DNA of 64,000 nt from Xylophilus sp042867185 (GCA_042867185.1 JBHZQV010000022.1:1-64000); one strand, 5' to 3'; positions 42,663-51,910 are shown, numbered from the stretch's first letter. Translations and numbers: made by a program. Notes: a model not told the origin generated them from the sequence alone.

Positions 42663-44660
42663 TCAGCGGGTGTCGTCGAGCGTCGTGTTGTAGACCGTGC
42701 CGGCGATCTTCACGTTCTGCAGCACGATGCCCTGCACGTTGTAGGCGTAGAGCGGGCCGGGCACCGTGCCGCTGGCGGGGCCGGCCGCGGAGGGCGTGCC
42801 GAAATCGCAGTCGGAGATCGTCACGCCCGAGATGGCGGGCACCGCGGGCACCGGCTGCGGGCCGTTGTAGTCCTGCTTGACCGGGCCCTGGGCCACGATC
42901 GCCTGGAAGCACGAGGCGGTGGTGCCGCCCAGGGTGACGTCGGCGGCCCGGACACGCGAGATGAAGATGTTCTGCACCGTGGCGGGCCGGGTGCGGATCG
43001 CGTCCTTGGCGGGCTGGTAGTCGCAGTCGAAGGTGATGATGCCGCCATGCGACGCCGACGGATTGGCCGCGGCCGCCGTGACCACGCCCAGCGGCACGCT
43101 GGTGTTGACCGGGCTGCCCGCCAGCAGCGAGGCGCCGTAGCCCTGCGGCGTCACGCTCACGCCGTTGGCGAGCGTGACGTTGTCCACGTAGAGGTCGCGC
43201 ACGAAGCCGCCGCGGTTCATGTTGGTCTTGATCCGGATCGCGATGTTGAGCGCATCGGTGGCCCAGTAGATGTTGCGCATCTCCAGGTTGCGGGCATACA
43301 CCTTCTGGATGCCGGCGCCCATCTCGCTGCCGAGGGTCAGGCCGCCGTGGCCGCTCTGCATGACGCAGTTCTGGATCACGTGGTTCTGCGCCGGGCCGTA
43401 CTGCACGTCGAGGTTCTTGCCCGACTTGATCGCGATGCAGTCGTCGCCGGTGTTGAACTCGACGTTCTCGCACAGCACCATGTCGCAGGCGTCGGGGTCG
43501 AAGCCGTCGTTGTTCGGGCCGGTGCTGTCGGCCAGCACGCCGCGCATCACCACGTTGCGGCAGGCGACCGGATGGTGCTGCCAGAAGGGCGCGTTGTGGG
43601 TCTGGTAGTTCTCCATCAGCACGTCGGTGCAGTTGATGAAGCTGACCATGCAGGGCCGCAGGAAATGGCCCAGGCCGAAGATGCGCTGCTCGATCGGCAC
43701 GCCCGCCTCCGACAGGCAGGGCAGGTAGTTCTGGTCCTGCTGCCAGGGCGTGACCGGGTGGGTCAGCAGTGCGTAGAGCGCGCCGGAGATGCCCGGCACC
43801 TTGGTCCGCAGGTCGAGGTTGAGCGGATTGACGGAGGCCGCCGACGGCGTGGTGGCCGCGTTGACGAAGCCGTACTGGCCGGTGTTGCCCTTGTAGGTCC
43901 ACCAGCAGGTGGCGGTGTTGCCGCTGCCGGCGAAGGGCGTCATCGCCTGCCCGTTGAGGACCGACGTGCTGTCGGTGCCGGTGATGGCGATATGCGACTG
44001 GTTGCGGGCGTAGACCGGCGAGCCGAAGTTCAGGCAGTCGTTGGCCTGCCAGCGGCTGTAGTAGAGCTTGCCGTTGGCACCGCAATCGACCGGGCCGTCC
44101 TTGGCGTAGTCGGCCGGATGCGGGCTGAAGTAGATCCGGCAGTCGGCGCTCAGGTGGAAATGGACGTCGCTCAGCAACACGATCGGGCCCGCGCAGTACC
44201 AGTTGCCTTGCGGTACGACGACACGGCCGCCGCCGGCCGCGTTGCAGGCCTGTATGGCGGCCAGGAAGGCCGGCCGCGCGTCGAAGGCGCCGGGCGCGTG
44301 GGTCTTGTCGGAGCCGGCACTGGCGGGCGACAGCGCCGCGTCGGTGTATGGGTTGGGCGACGCCACCACCGCGCAGGGCCGGGCGCCGAAATCGGTCACC
44401 ACGAAGTCGCGCGCCGGGAACGACGCCTGCGACACCGACTGCAGCGCGTCGGCGATGCGGGTCGCGGTACCGAACAGGCCCCAAATGGGATCGCCGACAC
44501 CGCCGCTGCCGGAGCCGCCGTCGCCGCCCCCGCCGCAGCCTGCGAGACCGCCGAGCAGCGTGCTGCCGGCCAGGGTTCCGGCACCCAGCAGGAAGCTGCG
44601 GCGGTCGGCGTGCACGCCGGCGGCATCGGCCACGGCGGTGCGGAGAAAGTGCTTTTCCAA
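42663..44660 (-). CDS. GH28 (polygalacturonase-like) Tat lipoprotein
   Basis: A 665-aa protein. The N-terminus DRRSFLLGAGTLAG...LLGGLAGC holds a Tat motif and lipobox, then a Gly-rich linker. The right-handed beta-helix domain shows GH28 catalytic motifs in order: NNDGFDP (about 383), NTGDDCIAIKSGKN (about 402), SGHGGLTLGSEMG (about 437) and IRIKTN (about 476). GH28 enzymes hydrolyse pectin or other galacturonides, so it may act on plant cell walls. TTG 44660 is preferred because GGAGAC lies just upstream; an ATG at 44729 would add 23 unlikely residues. Confidence 0.88.
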   Translation of the reverse strand: MEKHFLRTAVADAAGVHADRRSFLLGAGTLAGSTLLGGLAGCGGGGDGGSGSGGVGDPIWGLFGTATRIADALQSVSQASFPARDFVVTDFGARPCAVVASPNPYTDAALSPASAGSDKTHAPGAFDARPAFLAAIQACNAAGGGRVVVPQGNWYCAGPIVLLSDVHFHLSADCRIYFSPHPADYAKDGPVDCGANGKLYYSRWQANDCLNFGSPVYARNQSHIAITGTDSTSVLNGQAMTPFAGSGNTATCWWTYKGNTGQYGFVNAATTPSAASVNPLNLDLRTKVPGISGALYALLTHPVTPWQQDQNYLPCLSEAGVPIEQRIFGLGHFLRPCMVSFINCTDVLMENYQTHNAPFWQHHPVACRNVVMRGVLADSTGPNNDGFDPDACDMVLCENVEFNTGDDCIAIKSGKNLDVQYGPAQNHVIQNCVMQSGHGGLTLGSEMGAGIQKVYARNLEMRNIYWATDALNIAIRIKTNMNRGGFVRDLYVDNVTLANGVSVTPQGYGASLLAGSPVNTSVPLGVVTAAAANPSASHGGIITFDCDYQPAKDAIRTRPATVQNIFISRVRAADVTLGGTTASCFQAIVAQGPVKQDYNGPQPVPAVPAISGVTISDCDFGTPSAAGPASGTVPGPLYAYNVQGIVLQNVKIAGTVYNTTLDDTR

Positions 44661-44899
44661 GGCTGTCTCCTTCTGCGGACGGGTCCGCTGCGTTAGGAGT
44701 TGTAGGACGACACAGACACTATCACGCATTGAAAGAGGCCGAATCCCCCTCGTTTACCCTCGGTTTCGCGCGCTTTTGATCGCAGATTTTCATCCCTGCG
44801 AAAAGGTTGTATGACAACCAAAGCCGCATGCGGTGTCGCGCGCCACAGTGCACTGCGCCGCATTTCCGCACCGACGGCAGGACCGCACCCTCCCCGGGG

Positions 44900-45124
44900 T
44901 CACCCGTGGATCGCCGCCGCCACGATCAGCGAGATGCCGAGGCACATCGCCGCCACCACCATGCCGAGCGCCATGTTCTGCTTCTCGACGATCTCGGCCC
45001 ACAGGTCGACCGGGGTGATCTTGTCGATGATCAGAAAGCACACCCAGAACACCACCACGCCGACCAGCGCGAAGAGGATGGAGCCGACGAAAGCGGCGGG
45101 TCTGAACCATTCGATGAAGTGCAT
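44900..45124 (-). CDS. DUF350 family membrane protein
   Basis: A 74-aa protein with two helices (about 10-33 and 48-72) and the DUF350 signature DLWAEIVEKQNMALGMVVAA...GISLIVAAAIHG. It is a single DUF350 unit (some homologues have a tandem repeat). A strong GGAGG site precedes the ATG at 45124. It lies after the DUF4178 gene on the same strand. Confidence 0.85.
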   Translation of the reverse strand: MHFIEWFRPAAFVGSILFALVGVVVFWVCFLIIDKITPVDLWAEIVEKQNMALGMVVAAMCLGISLIVAAAIHG

Positions 45125-45191
45125 GAAAAGCCTCCGTGGGAAACGCGTTGGATGGTGAAAAGGCGGTGGCGGGGCCGTGCGGTGGCACCGG

Positions 45192-46685
45192 CTACTTGTG
45201 CGCGCCGCCGCTGGAATAGCCGCCCCAGGCGCCGCCCGAACTGCGGGCGCCGCTGCCGCAGTTCTCGCGCTGCGGGTCGCAGCTGCTGCAGCGGCCGACC
45301 AGCAGCACCACCAGGACCAGCAGCAGCACCAGGATGAGGATGCCGCCGAAGCCGATACCCGACGTGAGCCGGCCTTCGCTGCGCGCCATGACGGCCTGCT
45401 TCTCCTCGGGCAGCTTGAACGCGGCGGCGACGGTGCGGCCCTCCAGCCGGTTGCCGGCCGACCAGGTGACCTCGCTGCGGCTGCGCTCCATCGACAGCAG
45501 CTGGCGCTGGTAGAGGTAGTCGGCGTTGGCGGTCTTCTGGCCGCGCGCGACCGGCCAGTAGAACTCGCCCTGCACATAGGTGGTCTCGGCGTCGTAGCGG
45601 CTCTGCAGCGTGTAGGCGGTGCCGAGGTACTTCGCCTCGGCCTGGCTGCGGCTGAGCTTGGGCGCGCCGGTGATCGGCTTGACCAGGCTCCAGCCGTCCT
45701 CCGCATCCACCAGGAAGCTGAAGCCGCGCTGCCGCTCGTAGAGCAGGTACTCGCTCCAGCCGAAGCTCTCGTCGTCGCCGGCCTCGCGGCCCATGCGGTG
45801 CTGGAAGCCGACCACCTGCCACTGCGCGCCCTGCAGCTGGCCGATGCTGCCGACCGGTATCAGCGGCCGCAGCGGCTCATCCTGCAACGCGTGGCGCAGC
45901 GCGCCGCCGATGCCGGCGGTCAGGTCGATGATGCTGCGGCAGCTCGGGCAGGTGACGGCCTTGCTGTTTTCCAGCTGCACCTGCACCGGCGCGCCGCAGT
46001 TCGGGCAGGCGAACTGGCGGGCGGCCTCGGTCTTCTCCGACACGGCGTCGCGCAGGCCGGTGAGCGTCAGGTTCTCCAGCCGCACCGTGGTGCCGCGCGC
46101 GGCCTCGGGCGGCTGCCGGAAGTAGTCGAGCGACAGCACCGCGCCGTCGTCGCTGCGCAGCTCGGCCGCGGCGAACGGCGCGTCCAGCGGCGCGATGTGC
46201 GACAGCTCGCCCTCGGCCGCCAGCAGGGTCACCATGCCCTGGAAGGCGACGCTGTAGCTCTGGCCGGCGACGGCGGTGCGGGCCCCCAGGCGCAGCGCCT
46301 CGGGCGGCGGCGCGTCGATCGGCAGCACGACGGGCCGCGCGAAGACGTAGCTGCCGTTGTCCTCGGCCAGCAGCGCCGAGCTGCCGTCGGCCATCGCCGC
46401 ATGCCATTCGTTCCAGATGCCGGCGTCGGAGCGGTACTGCAGCCGGCCGACCAGGGTGAACGGCTGGCCGGCGTGCACGCCCGAGGCCATCAGCTGCAGC
46501 GGGCTGTGGTCGTCGAACAGCTCGGCCATGCGGCCGATGCGCGCCAGCTGCTCCCCGCTGCGCACGATGGTGCTGTGGCAGTAGGCGCAGACCGCGTGGG
46601 TCGACTGCGCGCTGCGGAAATCGACCGGCGCGCCGCAGCCGGGGCATGGTGCGCGGTAGACGCGCTGGGCGGCCGGCTCAGCCAC
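45192..46685 (-). CDS. DUF4178 domain protein with two zinc ribbons
   Basis: A 497-aa protein. The N-terminal zinc ribbon (CPGCGAPVDFRSAQ...CAYCHS, about 14-37) is followed by a DUF4178 beta domain, a second ribbon (CPNCGAPVQVQLENSK...CPSCRS, about 222-245), a second DUF4178-like domain (about 270-400) and a membrane helix near the C-terminus (GGILILVLLLVLVVLLVG) with a Cys/Gly-rich tail. Function unknown; these genes co-occur with SPFH, DUF350 and polyamine genes. Confidence 0.85.
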   Translation of the reverse strand: MAEPAAQRVYRAPCPGCGAPVDFRSAQSTHAVCAYCHSTIVRSGEQLARIGRMAELFDDHSPLQLMASGVHAGQPFTLVGRLQYRSDAGIWNEWHAAMADGSSALLAEDNGSYVFARPVVLPIDAPPPEALRLGARTAVAGQSYSVAFQGMVTLLAAEGELSHIAPLDAPFAAAELRSDDGAVLSLDYFRQPPEAARGTTVRLENLTLTGLRDAVSEKTEAARQFACPNCGAPVQVQLENSKAVTCPSCRSIIDLTAGIGGALRHALQDEPLRPLIPVGSIGQLQGAQWQVVGFQHRMGREAGDDESFGWSEYLLYERQRGFSFLVDAEDGWSLVKPITGAPKLSRSQAEAKYLGTAYTLQSRYDAETTYVQGEFYWPVARGQKTANADYLYQRQLLSMERSRSEVTWSAGNRLEGRTVAAAFKLPEEKQAVMARSEGRLTSGIGFGGILILVLLLVLVVLLVGRCSSCDPQRENCGSGARSSGGAWGGYSSGGAHK

Positions 46686-46703
46686 GGCGCGACCCCGCCC
46701 AGA

Positions 46704-46780
46704 CTATTTTCAAGCGGAAAGTGCCTGCAGCCGGCGTCCGGCGTCGGCCACCAGCTATCGATTCAATAGCAAACGCGAAC
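46704..46780 (-). repeat. GCTATC-type dispersed repeat, copy 5
   Basis: On the minus strand GCTATTGAATCGATAGC, then GCCGGACGCCGGCTGCAGG and GCACTTTCCGC. It lies between the SPFH stop and the DUF4178 start. Confidence 0.75.
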
Positions 46781-46818
46781 GCGACCCCGGCCGGGGCGAA
46801 AGCCTTCTGCACGCCGGG

Positions 46819-47871
46819 CTACACCAGCTTCTTGAGCAGCTCGCCCTTCTTGGCGTCGAACTCTTCCTGGGTGAGGATGCCCTTGGCTTTGAGCTCGCCC
46901 AGCTTCTCCAGCGTGGCCATCACGTCTTCGGCGCGCACCGGCTGCACTGCTGCTGCTGCGGCGGCCGCAGGTGCGGCAGGAGCGCCCGCGCCCTGCAGGC
47001 CCTGCTGCAGGTTCTGCGCGAGGATCTGGCCCATCGCCACGCCGGCGCCCAGGCCCATCGCGTCGCCCGCGATGCCGCCGCCTCCGTGGGCGGCGCCCTC
47101 GGCCATCTTCGGGATCGCCTGGCCGGTCTGGTACTGGATGAAGCGGCCCATGTCGTGGCCGACCATGCCCATGCCGATCTTCTGGTCCATGACCTTCTGC
47201 AGCTCTTCGGGCAGCGAGAGGTTCTGCACCGTCATCGTGTCGAGCTGCAGGCCGATCCTGGCGAACGCGGGCTGGAGCTGCGTCTTCAGCGCGTCGGCGA
47301 ACATCGTCTGGTTGGCCGCCAGGTCGAGGAAGGCCACGCCGCTGGCGGCGATCGCGTTGCTGATGTTCTGCAGCACCAGGCCGCGCAACTGGCCGTCGAG
47401 ATCGCCGGTGGCGTAGTCGGCGCGGGTGCCGGAGATCTCGGTGTGGAACAGCTTCGGGTCGGCCACCCGGTAGCTGTAGTTGCCGAAGGCGCGCAGCCGC
47501 ACCGCGCCGAAGTCCGCGTCGCGGATGGTGATCGGCTGGGGCGTGCCCCACTTCTGGTCGGTCTGCTGGCGGGTGCTGAAGAAGTAGACGTCGCTCTTGA
47601 AAGGCGACTCGAACAGCTTGTCCCAGTTCTTCAGGTAGGTCAGCACCGGCAGTGTCTGCGTGGTCAGCTTGTAGGTGCCCGGGCCGAAGACGTCGGCCAC
47701 CGTGCCCTCGTTGACGAAGATCGCGACCTGCGATTCGCGCACCACCAGCGTCGCGCCGTTCTGGATTTCCAGGTCGCGCATCGGGAAGCGCCAAGCCAGC
47801 GTGCCGTCGCCGTCCTCGGTCCACTGCAGGATGTCGATGAACTGCTTCTTGATGAAATCCATCAGGGCCAT
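46819..47871 (-). CDS. SPFH domain protein with C-terminal SHOCT-like segment (YdfI/virion-core type)
   Basis: A 350-aa protein. The SPFH/band-7 domain covers about 20-230 (ATLVVRESQVAIFVNEGTVADVFGPGTYKL in parts). A Gly/Ala-rich region (about 240-310) follows, then a SHOCT-like helix pair (KLGELKAKGILTQEEFDAKKGELLKKL in parts, about 318-350). ATG 47871 starts MALMDFIKKQFIDILQW, the conserved N-terminus of the family. It is the first gene of the SPFH-DUF4178-DUF350 unit, divergent from maeB. Confidence 0.88.
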   Translation of the reverse strand: MALMDFIKKQFIDILQWTEDGDGTLAWRFPMRDLEIQNGATLVVRESQVAIFVNEGTVADVFGPGTYKLTTQTLPVLTYLKNWDKLFESPFKSDVYFFSTRQQTDQKWGTPQPITIRDADFGAVRLRAFGNYSYRVADPKLFHTEISGTRADYATGDLDGQLRGLVLQNISNAIAASGVAFLDLAANQTMFADALKTQLQPAFARIGLQLDTMTVQNLSLPEELQKVMDQKIGMGMVGHDMGRFIQYQTGQAIPKMAEGAAHGGGGIAGDAMGLGAGVAMGQILAQNLQQGLQGAGAPAAPAAAAAAAVQPVRAEDVMATLEKLGELKAKGILTQEEFDAKKGELLKKLV

Positions 47872-48067
47872 GGCGTTGCTCCGGTGCGGGTGGTGGCAGG
47901 TGCGGCGGATGATACTGCCGGCCCCGCGCCGGCAAAGCACCCACCAACGACCGCGAACCTTGCCCGGCCGGCCCGAAACCGGTGTCTACAATCGCTTTCC
48001 CCCGGAGGCCACGGGCCGCGCCCAGGCGCACCGCGGCCTCTTCGCCGCCGCCGCAGGAGATGCCCGA

Positions 48068-50404
48068 ATGTCCACGCCTTCCACCCCCACATCCACCCCC
48101 GCAGAAACCCACATGGAAGAGCGGCGTGCCGAGCTCCGCCGCGCGGCGCTCGAGTACCACGAGTTCCCCCGGCCCGGCAAGATCGCCATCGCGGCGACCA
48201 AGCAGCTGACCAACCAGCGCGACCTGGCGCTGGCCTACTCGCCCGGCGTGGCCGCACCCTGCGAAGAGATCGTCAAGGACCCGAACAACGCGTTCAAGTA
48301 CACCAGCCGCGGCAACCTGGTGGCGGTCATCACCAACGGCACCGCGGTGCTGGGCCTGGGCGACATCGGCCCGCTGGCCTCCAAGCCGGTGATGGAGGGC
48401 AAGGGCGTGCTCTTCAAGAAGTTCGCCGGCGTCGACGTGTTCGACATCGAGATCGCCGAGAAGGACCCGGCCAAGCTGGTCGAGGTGATCGCCGCGCTGG
48501 AGCCCACCTTCGGCGCGATCAACCTCGAGGACATCAAGGCCCCCGACTGCTTCTACGTCGAGCGCGAGCTGCGCAAGCGGATGAAGATCCCGGTCTTCCA
48601 CGACGACCAGCACGGCACCGCGATCACCGTGGCCGCGGCCATGCTCAACGGCCTGAAGGTGGTGGGCAAGGACATCGGCGACGTCAAGCTGGTCACCTCG
48701 GGCGCGGGCGCCGCGGCGCTGGCCTGCCTGACCCTGCTGCTGAAAGTGGGCCTGAAGCGCGAGAACGTCTACGTGACCGACCTGGCCGGCGTCGTCTACC
48801 AGGGCCGCACCGAGCTGATGGACGAGGACAAGGCCTTCTTCGCCCAGCCGACCGACGCCCGCTCGCTCAGCGACGTGATCGAGGGCGCCGACGTGTTCCT
48901 GGGCCTGTCGGCCGGCGGCGTGCTCAAGCCCGCGATGGTCGCCAAGATGGCGGCCAACCCGGTCATCTTCGCGCTGGCCAACCCCAACCCCGAGATTTCC
49001 CCGGAAGACGCGCACGCGGTGCGCGGCGACGTGGTCATGGCCACCGGCCGTACCGACTACCCGAACCAGGTCAACAACGTCCTGTGCTTCCCCTACATCT
49101 TCCGCGGTGCGCTCGATGCCGGCGCCACCACGATCACCGACGAGATGGAGATCGCCGCCGTCTACGCCATCGCCGAGCTGGCCCAGGCCGAGCAGAGCGA
49201 GGTGGTCGCCGCCGCCTATGCCGGCGAGCCGCTGGCCTTCGGCAAGGAATACCTGATCCCCAAGCCCTTCGATCCGCGGCTGATGATCAAGATCGCCCCG
49301 GCCGTGGCCCAGGCCGCCGCCGACAGCGGCGTGGCCCTGCGTCCGATCAAGGACATGGACGCCTACCGCGACAGCCTGCAGAGCTTCGTCTACGCCTCGG
49401 GCTCGATGATGAAGCCGATCTTCGCCGCGGCGAAGGCGGCGGGTGCGGCCAAGAAGCGCGTGGCCTATGCCGAGGGCGAGGAAGAGCGCGTCCTGCGCGC
49501 CGCCCAGATCGTGGTGGACGAGCGCCTGGCGCGCCCCACCCTGATCGGCCGGCCGGCGGTCATCGCCCAGCGGATCGAGAAGTTCGGCCTGCGCCTGGTG
49601 CAGGGCCGCGACTACGACATCGTCAACGTCGAGCACGACGAGCGCTACCGCGACTTCTGGCAGACCTACCACCGCATGACCGAGCGCAAGGGCACGACGG
49701 TGCAGACCGCCAAGATCGAGATGCGGCGCCGGCTGGCGCTGATCGGCTCGATGCTGCTCTTCAAGGGCGAGGTCGACGGCCTGATCGTCGGCACCTGGGG
49801 CCACACCCAGATGCACCTGCACTACGTCGAGCAGGTGATCGGCAAGCGCGCCGGCGTCAATACCTTCGCCTGCATGAACGGCCTGCTGCTGCCCGAGCGC
49901 CAGGTGTTCCTGGTCGACACCCACGTCAACTACGACCCGACCGCCGAACAGCTGGCCGAGATCACCGTGATGGCGGCCGAAGAGATGGTGCGCTTCGGCC
50001 TCAAGCCGAAGGCGGCGCTGCTGAGCCACTCCAACTTCGGCAGCAGCAACCAGCCGAGCGCGCTCAAGATGCGCCACACGCTGGAGCTGCTGCGCATCCA
50101 GGCCCCGTGGCTGGAGGTGGACGGCGAGATGCACGGCGACGTGGCGCTCGACGGCGCCCACCGTGCGCAGATCATGCCGCACAGCTCGCTGGCGGGCGAC
50201 GCCAACCTGCTGGTGATGCCCAATATCGACGCGGCCAACATCTCGTACAACCTGCTGAAGACGGCCGCCGGCGGCGGCATCGCCATCGGCCCGGTGCTGC
50301 TGGGCTGCGCCCAGCCGGTGCACATCCTGACGGCCAGCGCCACCGTGCGCCGGATCGTCAACATGACCGCGCTCACCGTGGCCGACGCCAACGCGTCGCG
50401 CTGA
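48068..50404 (+). CDS. maeB: NADP-dependent malic enzyme with phosphotransacetylase-like domain
   Basis: A 778-aa protein. The malic enzyme half (about 1-430) has YSPGVAAPCEEI, FHDDQHGTAITVAAAMLNGL (about 178-197) and the NAD(P) site SGAGAAALACL. The C-terminal half (about 445-778) is phosphotransacetylase-like and regulatory, ending RRIVNMTALTV. It converts malate to pyruvate, making NADPH. ATG 48068 follows AGGAGATGCCCG; a TACAAT -10-like hexamer lies 76 bp upstream. Confidence 0.95.
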   Translation: MSTPSTPTSTPAETHMEERRAELRRAALEYHEFPRPGKIAIAATKQLTNQRDLALAYSPGVAAPCEEIVKDPNNAFKYTSRGNLVAVITNGTAVLGLGDIGPLASKPVMEGKGVLFKKFAGVDVFDIEIAEKDPAKLVEVIAALEPTFGAINLEDIKAPDCFYVERELRKRMKIPVFHDDQHGTAITVAAAMLNGLKVVGKDIGDVKLVTSGAGAAALACLTLLLKVGLKRENVYVTDLAGVVYQGRTELMDEDKAFFAQPTDARSLSDVIEGADVFLGLSAGGVLKPAMVAKMAANPVIFALANPNPEISPEDAHAVRGDVVMATGRTDYPNQVNNVLCFPYIFRGALDAGATTITDEMEIAAVYAIAELAQAEQSEVVAAAYAGEPLAFGKEYLIPKPFDPRLMIKIAPAVAQAAADSGVALRPIKDMDAYRDSLQSFVYASGSMMKPIFAAAKAAGAAKKRVAYAEGEEERVLRAAQIVVDERLARPTLIGRPAVIAQRIEKFGLRLVQGRDYDIVNVEHDERYRDFWQTYHRMTERKGTTVQTAKIEMRRRLALIGSMLLFKGEVDGLIVGTWGHTQMHLHYVEQVIGKRAGVNTFACMNGLLLPERQVFLVDTHVNYDPTAEQLAEITVMAAEEMVRFGLKPKAALLSHSNFGSSNQPSALKMRHTLELLRIQAPWLEVDGEMHGDVALDGAHRAQIMPHSSLAGDANLLVMPNIDAANISYNLLKTAAGGGIAIGPVLLGCAQPVHILTASATVRRIVNMTALTVADANASR

Positions 50405-50490
50405 AACCGGGGGCCGCCGGCACCCCGCGTGCCGGGAGGCCAGCCCCCTGTTTTCGAGGCGGGTGAAGGGCTTTGGAAATGCCCGGTTCC

Positions 50491-50537
50491 CGGCCCGCAG
50501 CTGCAAGTGGATACTTGCACTGCGGGCCGCTTTCCGT
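50491..50537 (+). terminator. Strong hairpin terminator after maeB
   Basis: GGCCCGCAG-C-TGCAAGT pairs with ACTTGCA-C-TGCGGGCC around a GGAT loop, followed by GCTTTCC. It lies about 90 bp after the maeB stop. The T run is short, so it may be partly rho-dependent. Confidence 0.6.
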
Positions 50538-50624
50538 CACACTAGTGGATTGAAATTTTGGGGTTAACCCGTAGGGGCCGTCCAGGCTCCGCAGGCACTC
50601 CGAATTTCCGAAAGGTGTGTTTTC

Positions 50625-51053
50625 ATGGTGCGAGTTGGGGTGCGGAGAACGGCGTCCGATGCGTTCTCCACGGCAATGGCAGCGGTGCGCACAGGCACCC
50701 TCGTCTTGCTGGCGACGGTGGCTGCGAGCGCGGCACTGGCCCGGTCCCCGCTTCCCGATACACCGACGGCCACCGTCTCCCTTGTCCAGCTACCCCCCGA
50801 AGGGCGCGAAACCTATTCGCGCATCCTGGCGGGTGGGCCGTTTCGGTACGACAAGGACGGCTCGGTCTTCGGCAATCGCGAGCGGATTCTACCGGCCCGC
50901 ATCCGAGGCCATTACCGAGAGTACACCGTGGAAACGCCGCGGGCCCGCAACCGGGGAGCGCGCCGCATCGTATGCGGCGGCGCACCCCGCACGCCCGACC
51001 GCTGCTACTACACCGACGATCACTACACAAGCTTCCGCGAGATCGCGCCCTGA
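50625..51053 (+). CDS. Secreted guanyl-specific ribonuclease (barnase/RNase Sa-like)
   Basis: A 142-aa protein with a signal peptide (hydrophobic about 22-38, ending ALA-R). The mature domain has LPPEGRETYSRILAGGPF, DGSVFGNRE, HYREYTVETP (catalytic Glu), RGARRIVCGG (Arg) and YYTDDHYTSF (catalytic His), the barnase/RNase Sa-family layout. It cleaves RNA 3' of guanosine and would be toxic inside the cell. The barstar gene lies 90 bp downstream on the same strand. Confidence 0.9.
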   Translation: MVRVGVRRTASDAFSTAMAAVRTGTLVLLATVAASAALARSPLPDTPTATVSLVQLPPEGRETYSRILAGGPFRYDKDGSVFGNRERILPARIRGHYREYTVETPRARNRGARRIVCGGAPRTPDRCYYTDDHYTSFREIAP

Positions 51054-51142
51054 GGGCGACACAGAGCGAATGCACCGGCAGGACGGGTGGCACTATGGCC
51101 GCGCCTGGATTTTTGGACCCTTTGAGAGAAAGAGCAGCGGAG

Positions 51143-51568
51143 ATGGATACGCCACTTCGTAAGGATAACGATGCCCCCCTGCGCGGCGTCCGGAACAACA
51201 TCGTGCAGTCGATCCGCGCCTTCCGCGTGCCCGACCTGCGCGATGCCGCACTGAGCCTGGGCCATCACTTCCTCTACGCCAACCTGGCCGAGTCGCAGTC
51301 CAAACAGGACGTGCTCGACACGATCGCAGCCCAGTTCACCTTCCCGTCGCACTTCGGCAAGAATTTCGACGCGTTGTACGACTGCATGACCGATCCCTTG
51401 CATAAATCGGGCCCGCAGCCGGGCTTCATCGTGGTGCTGGAGCAGATTCCGGCCCACGCGAAGTTCGACAAGGAAGCCCGCGAGCAGCTGCTCGACATCT
51501 TCCGCGAGGCCTCCGACTACTGGGGAGACCGGAAGATACCGTTCCGGTGCTTCTATTCTTTTCTGTAG
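51143..51568 (+). CDS. Barstar family ribonuclease inhibitor
   Basis: A 141-aa barstar. FPSHFGKNFDALYDCMTD (about 68-85) is the conserved barnase-binding segment, and HFLYANLAESQSKQDVLDTIA and LDIFREASDYW are typical. It binds and blocks the preceding ribonuclease in the cytoplasm. Met at 51095 could add 16 residues. A CCCGTTCTGC/GCAGAACGGG hairpin (51569-51601) starts right after the stop. Confidence 0.9.
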   Translation: MDTPLRKDNDAPLRGVRNNIVQSIRAFRVPDLRDAALSLGHHFLYANLAESQSKQDVLDTIAAQFTFPSHFGKNFDALYDCMTDPLHKSGPQPGFIVVLEQIPAHAKFDKEAREQLLDIFREASDYWGDRKIPFRCFYSFL

Positions 51569-51792
51569 CCCGTTCTGCATCCACCAGCCAAGCAGAACGG
51601 GCGAACGAGGCCCCCGCGGCAGACGCCGTGTCCGGCAGCAGCATCGCGATCGATGCCGTTGCGGGTGGCGAACCGGCAGAGAAGATGCCGACCGACAAGC
51701 TCGTCGACGTGTCGCCGCTGGCGTTGCGGATGAGCAGTCCATTCAATGCAGGATATTGGCTCTCAGCAGCCTAAAGGCTGCAGTAGAGCCAA
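51569..51792 (+). other. Intergenic stretch with two hairpins, no supported gene
   Basis: A perfect 10-bp stem with a 13-nt loop follows the barstar stop at once (51569-51601), without a T run. A second hairpin, TTGGCTCT...AGAGCCAA with an inner GCAGCC/GGCTGC stem, lies at 51756-51792. The 75-codon frame 51547-51774 between them is unrecognised and overlaps the barstar end. Confidence 0.5.
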
Positions 51793-51876
51793 CCCCCAGG
51801 CTGCGCTGCTGCGCTTCGCCTACCCCTCGGGGGCGCTGCCGGCCGACCGGCGGAGCCGGATCGGTGGCAGCCCTGG
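51792..51876 (+). repeat. CCCCCAGGCT repeat, copy F
   Basis: AACCCCCAGGCTGCGC, a CCCCTCGGGGG dyad and GACCGGCGGAGCCGGATC. It lies between the barstar region and the rsmA terminator. Confidence 0.78.
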
Positions 51877-51878
51877 GC

Positions 51879-51910
51879 AAAGAAAAACCCGCTTCGGCGG
51901 GTTTTTCTTT
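51879..51910. terminator. Bidirectional terminator with TTCG loop
   Basis: AAAGAAAAACCCGC pairs perfectly with GCGGGTTTTTCTTT around a TTCG tetraloop. It lies 51 bp after the rsmA stop and serves both strands. Confidence 0.9.

Noticed and set aside
35025..44899. Integrase, transposase, att sites or tRNA at the edges of the R-M island
   Set aside because: None could be found, so the island is inferred from gene content and the split cluster, not from mobility genes.
51547..51774. 75-codon frame after barstar
   Set aside because: It overlaps the barstar end, has no recognisable domain or binding site; only its hairpins and the repeat next to it are supported.
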